Assembly (NCBI GenBank): GCA_022562375.1
Contig: JADFPK010000145.1
Span: forward strand, 1 to 5,261
From: Pseudomonadota bacterium
GTDB lineage: Bacteria > Pseudomonadota > Alphaproteobacteria > SMXQ01
Length of the DNA: 5,261 nt
Reading direction: 5' to 3'
The position numbers and the translations under genes were made by a program. Under the pieces are notes generated by a model that saw only the letters and a list, made by a program, of their open reading frames with translations, was not told the DNA's origin and searched no databases. Below are positions 1 to 5,261 of the stretch, piece after piece; positions within the stretch are counted from its first letter, which is position 1; each line of letters begins with the position of its first letter.

Positions 1-458
1 TCGGCATCGTGTTCCAGTCCTTCCATCTCATCCCCGCCATGACGGCGCTGGAGAACGTCGCCGTGCCGCTGGAACTGGCGGGACGGGCCGACGCCTTCGA
101 ATGCGCCGGCGCGGCGCTTCGCGCGGTGGAGCTCGGCCATCGGCTCGGCCATTATCCGGCCCAGCTTTCCGGCGGCGAGCAACAGCGCGTCGCCATGGCG
201 CGCGCCTTCGCGCCGGAGCCCGAACTGATCCTCGCCGACGAGCCTACCGGCAACCTCGACAGCGAGACCGGCGCCCACGTGATGGACCTGTTGTTCGACC
301 TCCAGACTAGGAGCGGCGCGACCTTGATGCTGATCACCCACGATAGCGGCCTCGCGGCGCGCTGTTCCCGCCGGGTTAAGCTTCTGGACGGGCGCATCGC
401 CGGCGACGGCGCGGATCCCGGCGGCGCGCCGCCCCCGGCGCCCAGCCTCGGAACATGA
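1..458 (+). CDS. ybbA: ABC transporter ATP-binding protein, LolD/YbbA type (5' end cut by window)
   Basis: ATPase subunit of a two-gene ABC complex; it powers the membrane permease encoded just downstream. The reading frame is already open at the window edge: the codons before the GTG at position 9 read Gly-Ile, giving [19 protein letters not shown], the Q-loop region of the LolD/MacB/YbbA family. GTG 9 is therefore an internal valine, not the start. About 151 residues are visible. The Walker A region lies upstream of the window. Seen in order: Q-loop Gln at nt 15-17, ABC signature LSGGEQQ at nt 165-185, Walker B ILADE at nt 228-242 followed by PTGNLD, and the H-loop His of LITHD at nt 339-341. 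All the catalytic motifs in the visible part are intact. The end is a short Pro/Ala/Gly-rich tail. Pairing with a permease of more than 850 residues favours YbbA over LolD or MacB. The family call is secure; the substrate is unknown. Confidence 0.93.
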   Translation, partial: GIVFQSFHLIPAMTALENVAVPLELAGRADAFECAGAALRAVELGHRLGHYPAQLSGGEQQRVAMARAFAPEPELILADEPTGNLDSETGAHVMDLLFDLQTRSGATLMLITHDSGLAARCSRRVKLLDGRIAGDGADPGGAPPPAPSLGT

Positions 459-497
459 CCCAACCTCGCGACATGACCCGGCCTCGCGACACCAACG
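446..497. repeat. 18-bp tandem repeat, about 2.6 copies, at the ATPase/permease junction
   Basis: Copy 1 is 446-463 (CCTCGGAACATGACCCAA) and copy 2 is 464-481 (CCTCGCGACATGACCCGG), identical at 14 of 18 positions. A third, decayed copy starts at 482 and keeps the first 10 bases exactly (CCTCGCGACA). Copy 1 contains the ATPase stop codon (TGA 456-458). The 18-bp unit is a multiple of three, so gain or loss of a copy would not shift a frame reading through it. It probably arose by slippage or duplication in the short intergenic segment. Confidence 0.8.
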
Positions 498-514
498 CTT
501 GGCACCGGCGATGA
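455..514 (+). other. Candidate 19-codon coupling mini-ORF between the ATPase and permease genes
   Basis: ATG 455-457 overlaps the ATPase stop TGA 456-458 as ATGA. Read in that frame it gives [19 protein letters not shown] and stops at TGA 512-514, which itself overlaps the permease ATG 511-513 as a second ATGA. Such overlaps are a common arrangement for translational coupling by stop-restart. Neither ATG has a good Shine-Dalgarno site, which would fit re-initiation. The peptide is a repeat translation ([12 protein letters not shown]) with no recognisable domain. It may be a coupling device, a remnant of an older permease N-terminus, or chance in a GC-rich repeat. Translation is unproven. Confidence 0.3.
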
Positions 515-3111
515 CCGCGGGCCTCAATGAGGCGGCGCGGCGCCAGCCCGGCGGGGACACCGGCGCCGGCTCATCATGGCCGTTGGCCCTGCGACTGGCG
601 CGCCGCGAGCTGCGCGGCGGGTTCAGGGGCTTCAAGGTGATGCTCGCCTGCCTGACGCTCGGCGTCGGGGCCATCGCCGCCATCGGTTCGTTCTCGGCGG
701 CGGTCGAGGAAGGGATCGCGCGGGACGCCCGGACCCTGCTTGGCGGCGACGTCGATCTCAGCCTCAGGCACCGCGCGGCGACCGAGGCCCAGCTCCGGTA
801 TCTGACGACCAACGGCACCGTCTCCGCCGTCGCCAGGATGCGGGCGATGGCGCACGCGGCGGGGGATAAGGCGAGCCGGCCGGCGTTGGTCGAAATCAAG
901 GGCGTCGATGGCGCCTACCCTTTGTTCGGGGAAGTGATCCTGGCCCCGGCGATGGCGCTCGGCACCGCCCTGGCCCCGGCGAAGGGCGCCTTCGGCGCGG
1001 TGGTGGAACGCGATCTCCTGATCCGCCTCGGGCTGACGCTTGGCGACAAGGTGCGCCTGGGCGCCGCCGAGTTCGTCATCCGCGCCACCCTCGTGCGCGA
1101 GCCCGACCGGGGATCCGGCGTGTTCAAGCTCGGCCCGCGCATGATCATCAGCCAACAGGGGCTGGGCGCCACCGGCCTGGTGCAACCGGGCAGCCTGATC
1201 CACTACCATTACAAGGTCGGGCTTGCCCCGGGCATGGATGTGGACAGCTGGACGGCGAAGCTCGCGGCCGCCTTTCCCGATGCCGGCTGGCGGCTGCGTA
1301 CGGTCAAGAACCCGGTGCCCCGTATCGCGCGCTTCGTCGAGCGGTTCGGCCTGTTCCTCACCCTGATCGGCCTCGGCGCGCTGCTGATCGGCGGCATCGG
1401 CGTCGGCGGCGCGGTCAAGAGCTATCTCGACGGCAAGACCGCGACCATCGCCACCCTCAAATGCCTCGGCGCGCCGGCGAAGCTGATCTTTCGCACCTAT
1501 CTGATCCAGGTCATGGTGATGGCCGCGGCCGGGATCGCCCTTGGGCTGATGATCGGCGCGGCGGCGCCGGCGCTCGTGGTTTCGGCCTTCAAGGCCTATC
1601 TGCCGGTCGATCCCCGCTTCGGCCTCCATGGGGAGCCTCTGGCGCTGGCGGCGGCCTACGGGGTGCTGACGGCGCTCGGCTTCACGCTGTGGCCGCTGGC
1701 GCGGGCGCGGCAAATCTCCGCCGCCGGCCTGTTCCGCGATCTCGTAAGCACCGACCGACGCCGCCCGCCACCGGCCTATATCGCCGCCACCCTCGGCGCC
1801 GTGCTGGCCCTGGCATTCCTCGCCTACGCCACCGCGGCGTCGGGCGAGATCGCCCTTTGGTTCATCGCCGCCACCACCCTGGCGCTGGCGGCGTTCGGCG
1901 CCGAGGCCCACGGCCTTCGCCGATGCGCGCAATGGCTGGCGAAGAAAGGGGCGATAAGGCGGCGGTTCCTGCACCTGCATCTGGCGCTCGCCAATCTCGG
2001 GCGCCCGGGCGCGCCGACCGCCATCATCGTCACCTCGCTTGGCATCGGCCTGACCCTGTTCGTCACCCTCGCCGAGATCGAGGGCAATCTCGAGCGCCAG
2101 ATCCGCCAAACCATTCCCCAGCGCGCGCCAAGCTATTACTTCATCGACATCCAGCCCGCCCAGGCCCAGGCCTTCGACGCCGTTATCGCATCGGTGCCCG
2201 GCGCCGGTGAATTGCGCCGCTTACCGTCGCTGCGCGCGCGCATCGTCAGGATCAACGGCATCGATGTCGACCGCGTGGCGATCGCGCCCACCGCGCGATG
2301 GGTGGTGCGGGGCGATCGGGCCCTCACCTACACCGCGACGCCGCCGCCCTACAGCAGCGTCGTCGCCGGCGAGTGGTGGCCGGCGGATTATTCGGGCCCG
2401 CCGGCGATTTCGCTGGACGCCGGTATCGCCCGTGGGTTCGGCGTCGGCGTCGGCGACACCCTGACCTTCAACGTCCTCGGCCGCGAGATCACCGCCACCA
2501 TCGCCAATCTGCGCCGCATCGACTGGACCAGCCTGGCGATGAACTTCGTCGTCATCTTCGCGCCGGGCGCGCTCGAGGACGCGCCCCAGACCCACATCGC
2601 CACGGTCAAGGCGGCGCCCGGCGCCGACGAGGCGGTGCGAAGCGCCGTCACCTCGCGCTTCGCCAACATCACCGCCATTCACGTCCGCGCGGCCCTCGAG
2701 GCCGCCGCCGCCATCCTTACGGCCATCGCCACCGCCGGGCGCGCCGCCGGCGCCGTGGCGCTGATCGTCGGAACCCTCGTGCTGGCGGGCGCCATCGCGG
2801 CGGGGCAGCGCCGCCGCATCTATGACGCGGTGGTGCTGAAGATCGTCGGCGCCAGGCGAAGCGACATACTCAGCGCCTTCGTCATCGAATTCGCCATCGT
2901 CGGCCTCGCCGCCTCGGTCCTCGCCGGCCTGTTCGGCTGTGCCGCCGCCTATCTCATCCTCACCGGCGTCATGCATACCTCCTGGGTGTTCCTGCCCGGA
3001 CCGGTGATCGGGGCGGCGCTTGGCTGCACCCTGGTCACCATGGCGTTCGGCTTCGCCGGCACCTGGCGGGCGCTGGGGCAAAAGGTGGCCTCGGCGCTGC
3101 GCAACGCCTGA
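511..3111 (+). CDS. ybbP: ABC transporter permease, YbbP-type, two FtsX domains
   Basis: Large inner-membrane permease of an ABC complex in the LolE/MacB/YbbP (FtsX-fold) group, which act mechanically on envelope substrates. From ATG 511 it is 866 residues, close to the usual 800-850 of YbbP. By eye there are about ten membrane segments. TM1 is at about 43-65, followed by a periplasmic domain to about 275. TM2-4 lie near 279-302, 330-357 and 376-396, and a central pair near 423-445 and 450-468. TM7 is at about 503-525, followed by a second periplasmic domain to about 740. TM8-10 lie near 745-768, 795-820 and 831-855. The segment after TM2 ([17 protein letters not shown]) and its counterpart after TM8 ([15 protein letters not shown]) are the duplicated FtsX-domain coupling regions that face the ATPase. 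A TTG at 499 would add four residues; ATG 511 is preferred because of the ATGA overlap. No Shine-Dalgarno site is evident for either. Co-transcribed with the upstream ATPase; substrate unknown. Confidence 0.92.
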   Translation: MTAGLNEAARRQPGGDTGAGSSWPLALRLARRELRGGFRGFKVMLACLTLGVGAIAAIGSFSAAVEEGIARDARTLLGGDVDLSLRHRAATEAQLRYLTTNGTVSAVARMRAMAHAAGDKASRPALVEIKGVDGAYPLFGEVILAPAMALGTALAPAKGAFGAVVERDLLIRLGLTLGDKVRLGAAEFVIRATLVREPDRGSGVFKLGPRMIISQQGLGATGLVQPGSLIHYHYKVGLAPGMDVDSWTAKLAAAFPDAGWRLRTVKNPVPRIARFVERFGLFLTLIGLGALLIGGIGVGGAVKSYLDGKTATIATLKCLGAPAKLIFRTYLIQVMVMAAAGIALGLMIGAAAPALVVSAFKAYLPVDPRFGLHGEPLALAAAYGVLTALGFTLWPLARARQISAAGLFRDLVSTDRRRPPPAYIAATLGAVLALAFLAYATAASGEIALWFIAATTLALAAFGAEAHGLRRCAQWLAKKGAIRRRFLHLHLALANLGRPGAPTAIIVTSLGIGLTLFVTLAEIEGNLERQIRQTIPQRAPSYYFIDIQPAQAQAFDAVIASVPGAGELRRLPSLRARIVRINGIDVDRVAIAPTARWVVRGDRALTYTATPPPYSSVVAGEWWPADYSGPPAISLDAGIARGFGVGVGDTLTFNVLGREITATIANLRRIDWTSLAMNFVVIFAPGALEDAPQTHIATVKAAPGADEAVRSAVTSRFANITAIHVRAALEAAAAILTAIATAGRAAGAVALIVGTLVLAGAIAAGQRRRIYDAVVLKIVGARRSDILSAFVIEFAIVGLAASVLAGLFGCAAAYLILTGVMHTSWVFLPGPVIGAALGCTLVTMAFGFAGTWRALGQKVASALRNA

Positions 3112-3211
3112 GGGCGTTAGACGAGCAAAATCGGCGGCTGGCCTGGCTTTTGGCCTTACCGGGGGGCCTTCGTTTCGGCGTCTGGGGCCGCATTGGCGCG
3201 GACCCGCGCGG

Positions 3212-3241
3212 TTGATTCGGCGCCCCGATGGGCCATATTAT
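3212..3241 (+). promoter_or_regulatory. Sigma70-like promoter for the Bax inhibitor-1 family gene
   Basis: A -35-like TTGATT at 3212-3217 and a -10-like TATTAT at 3236-3241 (five of six consensus bases) are separated by 18 bases. Transcription would start near 3248, leaving a leader of about 30 bases before ATG 3281. The AT-rich -10 stands out in very GC-rich surroundings. A short GC dyad (GCGCGG 3196-3201, CCGCGC 3204-3209) lies directly against the -35 and might bind a regulator, but could be chance. Confidence 0.6.
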
Positions 3242-3268
3242 GGGCTAGGTCTAAATCCACACTCATCC

Positions 3269-3274
3269 AAAGGA
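3269..3274 (+). promoter_or_regulatory. Ribosome binding site fixing the start at ATG 3281
   Basis: AAAGGA lies six bases before ATG 3281. The same frame is open upstream to an ATG at 3020, inside the permease gene, but only ATG 3281 has this Shine-Dalgarno site and a downstream protein of normal family length. This decides the start. Confidence 0.8.
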
Positions 3275-3280
3275 ATTTCC

Positions 3281-3997
3281 ATGGATCCCTATTCGGACAG
3301 AGGGCAAATGACCCGGGCACAGGCGGCGGCGGCCGAGATCGATGTCGGCCTGCGCCAGTACATGCTCCAGGTTTACAACTACATGGCGTCGGGCGTCGCG
3401 CTGACCGGTATCGTCGCTTACGTCGTGGCCAACACCCCGGCGTTTTTCAACGCCATTTTCGGCACGCCGCTGATGTGGGTCGTCATGTTGGCGCCGCTTG
3501 GCTTCATCATATTCCTCAACGTCAAGATCGCGTCGATGTCGTTCGCCAAGGCGCAAATCGTGTTCTGGCTGTTCGCCGGCGTCATGGGGATGTCGCTGTC
3601 GACGATCTTCGTGATCTATACCGGCGAGAGCATCACCCGCGTGTTCTTCATCGCCGCCGGCACCTTCGGCTCCATGAGCCTCTATGGCTACACCACCAAG
3701 AGGGACCTCTCGGGCTGGCGCTCGTTCCTGACCATGGGACTGTTCGGCATCATCATCGCGATGGTGGTCAATATGTTCCTGCAAAGCTCGGCCATGCAGT
3801 TCGCCATCTCGGTGATCGGCGTCCTCATCTTCGTCGGGCTGACCGCTTACGATACCCAGAAGATCAAGGAAATCTACCTGGTCAGCGACAGTAGTGAGGT
3901 CCAGGGAAAGAAGGCGATCATGGGCGCGGTTAAGCTCTATCTCGACTTCGTCAATCTGATGATCATGCTGTTGCATCTTTTCGGCCAGCGCCGTTAG
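3281..3997 (+). CDS. Bax inhibitor-1/YccA family membrane protein
   Basis: Integral inner-membrane protein of the BI-1 (TMBIM) family. Known members include E. coli YccA, which modulates the FtsH protease, and Bacillus YetJ, a pH-sensitive calcium leak channel. It is 238 residues, normal for bacterial members. Seven hydrophobic segments are visible near residues 35-51, 64-80, 91-112, 119-137, 149-167, 174-190 and 218-234, after a polar N-terminus. The family hallmarks are present: GYTTKRDLSGW at 136-146, AYDTQKIK at 189-196 and LYLDFVNLMIMLLHLFG at 219-235. Asp191 and Asp222 occupy the positions of the paired aspartates (171 and 195) that gate Bacillus YetJ, so a proton/calcium function is possible; that is inference from the family. 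The spacing between them is seven residues longer than in YetJ, because of the insert YLVSDSSEVQGKK at 199-211. It has its own promoter, Shine-Dalgarno site and terminator, so it is probably monocistronic. Confidence 0.95.
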   Translation: MDPYSDRGQMTRAQAAAAEIDVGLRQYMLQVYNYMASGVALTGIVAYVVANTPAFFNAIFGTPLMWVVMLAPLGFIIFLNVKIASMSFAKAQIVFWLFAGVMGMSLSTIFVIYTGESITRVFFIAAGTFGSMSLYGYTTKRDLSGWRSFLTMGLFGIIIAMVVNMFLQSSAMQFAISVIGVLIFVGLTAYDTQKIKEIYLVSDSSEVQGKKAIMGAVKLYLDFVNLMIMLLHLFGQRR

Positions 3998-4019
3998 AGC
4001 GGACCAACGGAATTGAGAG

Positions 4020-4047
4020 CCGGGGGCCTTGGGGCCCCCGGTTTTTT
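4020..4047 (+). terminator. Intrinsic terminator after the Bax inhibitor-1 family gene
   Basis: A perfect 9-bp GC stem (CCGGGGGCC 4020-4028 with GGCCCCCGG 4033-4041) closes a TTGG loop and is followed directly by six T (4042-4047). It begins 22 bases after the TAG stop at 3995-3997. The T-run is only on this side, so it works for the + strand gene. No comparable signal is seen for the convergent - strand gene ending at 4098. Confidence 0.93.
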
Positions 4048-4097
4048 CCTGCCTGCCCGGGGCCTGCTTCTCCGGCGCCGACATGGGGCGGATCCCG

Positions 4098-4799
4098 TCA
4101 GCTTGTGAACAGGTCCATCAGCCTTTGCCACAACGACGGCGCTTCCGGCTCGCCCTTGTTACCATCCTCGTTATGGTCCTCATGCAGCAATCCGTTGATG
4201 TGCACGATGAGGTTCACGGGATCGAACTTGAGGCCGAAATACCTTGCCCGGAGCCGTCCCTTGGCATCGATCAGGTAGGTCACCAATGCGTGCTGAAGGA
4301 TGCCGCCGTCGCGCGCCGTGAACTGTTGCCTGAGACCCGCCGCGAGCTTGCGCGTCGCATCGGGCTCCTGGCTGGTCAGGAAGGCCCAGTTGGCGCCATC
4401 GAGGCCATGGACCGGGCCGTAGGCCCTGAGCGCTTCCCCCGTGTCGTTCTCCGGGTCGGTGGTGATCGAGACGAAAGCGACGAGGTCCTTCATCGGCGTC
4501 CGGTTGACGCCGGCCTGGATCTCGGCGATCAGCTCGCTGTGCAGCGGGCACTCGTCCGGGCATCTGGTGTAGATGAAGTTCAACACCATCACCTTGCCGA
4601 GGAAGTCGCGCCGCAACACCCGCCGCCCTTGCGCATCCTCGAGGACGAAGTCGGGGAAGGGGCTTTGCTCCACCACCATGTAGCGCTCTTTCGCCGTGAG
4701 CCTGCTTTCAAGCTCCCGCGGCGAGTGCGCCCAGCCGGGTGCGGCAATCGCCGTCAGGAGGGCCGCTACGACAGCAATTCCGATCGAACGCATAACCAT
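4098..4799 (-). CDS. SCO1/SenC-family copper-binding thioredoxin-fold protein, exported
   Basis: SCO proteins sit on the periplasmic face of the inner membrane and deliver copper to, or reduce thiols of, the CuA site of cytochrome c oxidase; some serve redox defence instead. The 233-residue product starts with a hydrophobic export signal (residues 3-24, possible cleavage after GWA24, or retained as an anchor). The thioredoxin-fold core follows. The copper ligands are all present: Cys80 and Cys84 in TRCPDECP (the CxxxC motif) and His170 in LQHALVTYLID. LVAFVSITTDPENDT at 106-120 matches the SCO core strand and loop. ATG 4799 or the in-frame ATG 4793 two codons later could be the start; neither has a strong Shine-Dalgarno site. 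The C-terminal tail (206-219) is His/Asp/Glu-rich and resembles an EF-hand loop, followed by a short amphipathic end (LWQRLMDLF). It lies 93 bp downstream of the CDF transporter gene on the same strand. No oxidase genes are visible in the window. Confidence 0.93.
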   Translation of the reverse strand: MVMRSIGIAVVAALLTAIAAPGWAHSPRELESRLTAKERYMVVEQSPFPDFVLEDAQGRRVLRRDFLGKVMVLNFIYTRCPDECPLHSELIAEIQAGVNRTPMKDLVAFVSITTDPENDTGEALRAYGPVHGLDGANWAFLTSQEPDATRKLAAGLRQQFTARDGGILQHALVTYLIDAKGRLRARYFGLKFDPVNLIVHINGLLHEDHNEDGNKGEPEAPSLWQRLMDLFTS

Positions 4800-4820
4800 T
4801 TATCCAGCAACCCCATCGAC

Positions 4821-4841
4821 GGCCGGTGAACCGTTCCGGCC
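4821..4841. repeat. Inverted repeat upstream of the SCO gene
   Basis: GGCCGG (4821-4826) and CCGGCC (4836-4841) form a perfect 6-bp dyad around nine bases, ending 21 bp upstream of ATG 4799. It could be an operator or a leader hairpin for the SCO gene. A 6-bp GC dyad is common by chance at this base composition, so this is tentative. Confidence 0.3.
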
Positions 4842-4864
4842 CGCATGGTTGGCATCACTCATAG

Positions 4865-4887
4865 CTGGCCGGGTTACAACCGGCCAG
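4865..4887 (-). terminator. Hairpin just after the CDF transporter stop codon, no T-run
   Basis: CTGGCCGG (4865-4872) pairs perfectly with CCGGCCAG (4880-4887). On the - strand the stem begins five bases after the TGA stop of the transporter gene. There is no T-run on either side, so it is not a canonical intrinsic terminator. It may attenuate transcription, or protect the transporter mRNA 3' end if the SCO gene is read from the same transcript. Confidence 0.35.
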
Positions 4888-4892
4888 ATGGT

Positions 4893-5261
4893 TCACGACC
4901 CTTCGGGGGCCTCGTCGGCGCAAACGCCCTTCTCGACCTCGACGGTGGCGTGATCGATGCCGAAATCGCGCGCCAGCGTCTCCTTGATCCGGCGCAACAC
5001 CTGATCGTGATCGGCGTCGTCGCGGATATTGGCGTGCATGGTCAAGAGCGGCCTTTCCGAGGTCAGCGACCAGACGTGGACGTGATGGATGTCCTCGATC
5101 GCCGGCACGCATTTCCGCAGATGGCCGCGCAGTTGATCGATGTCGAGCCAGTCGGGCGTCCCTTCCAGCAGGATATGGGCGGCCTGCCCGACGATGACCC
5201 AGGCGCTGCGCAGGATGAGCATGGCGACGACGACGGAGAGCAGGGGATCGATGGGCGTCCA
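4893..5261 (-). CDS. Cation diffusion facilitator (CzcD/ZitB-type) transporter, C-terminal part
   Basis: Proton-coupled exporter of divalent cations (Zn, Cd, Co or Fe by family) in the inner membrane. The gene runs off the right edge: the frame stays open from ATG 5222 to the window end, reading WTPIDPLLSVVVA before that Met, so ATG 5222 is internal. About 122 C-terminal residues are visible. They begin with the last transmembrane helix (DPLLSVVVAMLILRSAWVIV) and the family's HILLEGTP segment. The cytoplasmic metal-binding domain follows, with HHVHVWSLTSERPLLTMHANI and the final GIDHATVEVE strand. The His residues in VHVWSL, MHANI and DHATVEVE match the positions that bind the regulatory metal in YiiP-like proteins. 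A Cys near the end (KGVCADE) is also typical of this CzcD-like branch. The membrane HxxxD/DxxxD transport sites that set metal specificity lie outside the window, so the substrate cannot be named. Confidence 0.93.
   Translation of the reverse strand, partial: WTPIDPLLSVVVAMLILRSAWVIVGQAAHILLEGTPDWLDIDQLRGHLRKCVPAIEDIHHVHVWSLTSERPLLTMHANIRDDADHDQVLRRIKETLARDFGIDHATVEVEKGVCADEAPEGS

Noticed and set aside
574..2109. Long open frame on the - strand (511 codons) opposite the permease gene
   Set aside because: It is antisense to a well-supported membrane protein. Its translation is rich in Arg, Gly, Asp and Gln with no domain, as expected for the shadow of a GC-rich gene.
2221..3081. Open frame on the - strand (286 codons) opposite the permease 3' half
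   Set aside because: Low-complexity Gly/Asp/Arg translation, antisense to coding sequence, with no Shine-Dalgarno site or known motif.
3112..3211. Possible terminator after the permease gene
   Set aside because: Several GGCC/GGGG segments are present, but no stem of useful length followed by a T-run could be drawn.
3020..3280. Upstream extension of the BI-1 family frame to ATG 3020
   Set aside because: It would overlap the permease gene by about 90 bases and cross the promoter. A good Shine-Dalgarno site and family length favour ATG 3281.
3263..4084. Open frame on the - strand (273 codons) covering the BI-1 family gene and its terminator
   Set aside because: The translation is charged low-complexity sequence and runs through an intrinsic terminator. 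The + strand gene explains the region.
4029..4829. Open frame on the + strand (266 codons) opposite the SCO gene
   Set aside because: It begins inside the terminator hairpin and is antisense to a gene with clear SCO copper ligands; no recognisable domain.

Overview
This GC-rich window (roughly two-thirds G+C by eye) has the codon usage and protein families of an alphaproteobacterium, plausibly Rhodospirillales-like. That placement is inferred from gene style and gene order, not from a marker gene. Five protein genes are supported. Two are cut by the window edges: the ABC ATPase at the left and the cation diffusion facilitator at the right.

Left part (1-3111, + strand): the C-terminal two thirds of a LolD/YbbA-type ABC ATPase, then a large YbbP-type FtsX-fold permease of 866 residues. 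Together they form a two-gene ABC complex of the kind that works on envelope lipids or lipoproteins instead of importing solutes. The short junction between them (446-514) is unusual. It holds an 18-bp tandem repeat and a 19-codon mini-ORF that overlaps the ATPase stop and the permease ATG through an ATGA at each end.

Middle part (3112-4097): a 169-bp gap with a good sigma70-like promoter and a clear Shine-Dalgarno site drives a Bax inhibitor-1/YccA family membrane protein (238 residues). A strong intrinsic terminator follows it. The gene therefore looks like its own transcription unit.

Right part (4098-5261, - strand, convergent with the middle gene): a cation diffusion facilitator C-terminus is followed, 93 bp downstream, by an exported SCO1/SenC-family copper chaperone-like thioredoxin-fold protein. 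Both are metal-handling proteins, but the CDF family usually moves Zn/Cd/Co/Fe and SCO binds Cu, so a shared task is only a guess. The gap between them carries two GC-rich inverted repeats and no convincing promoter.

No new defence system, mobile element, CRISPR array or RNA gene is visible. The most notable items are the repeat/mini-ORF junction in the ABC operon and an EF-hand-like acidic loop in the SCO protein's C-terminal tail.
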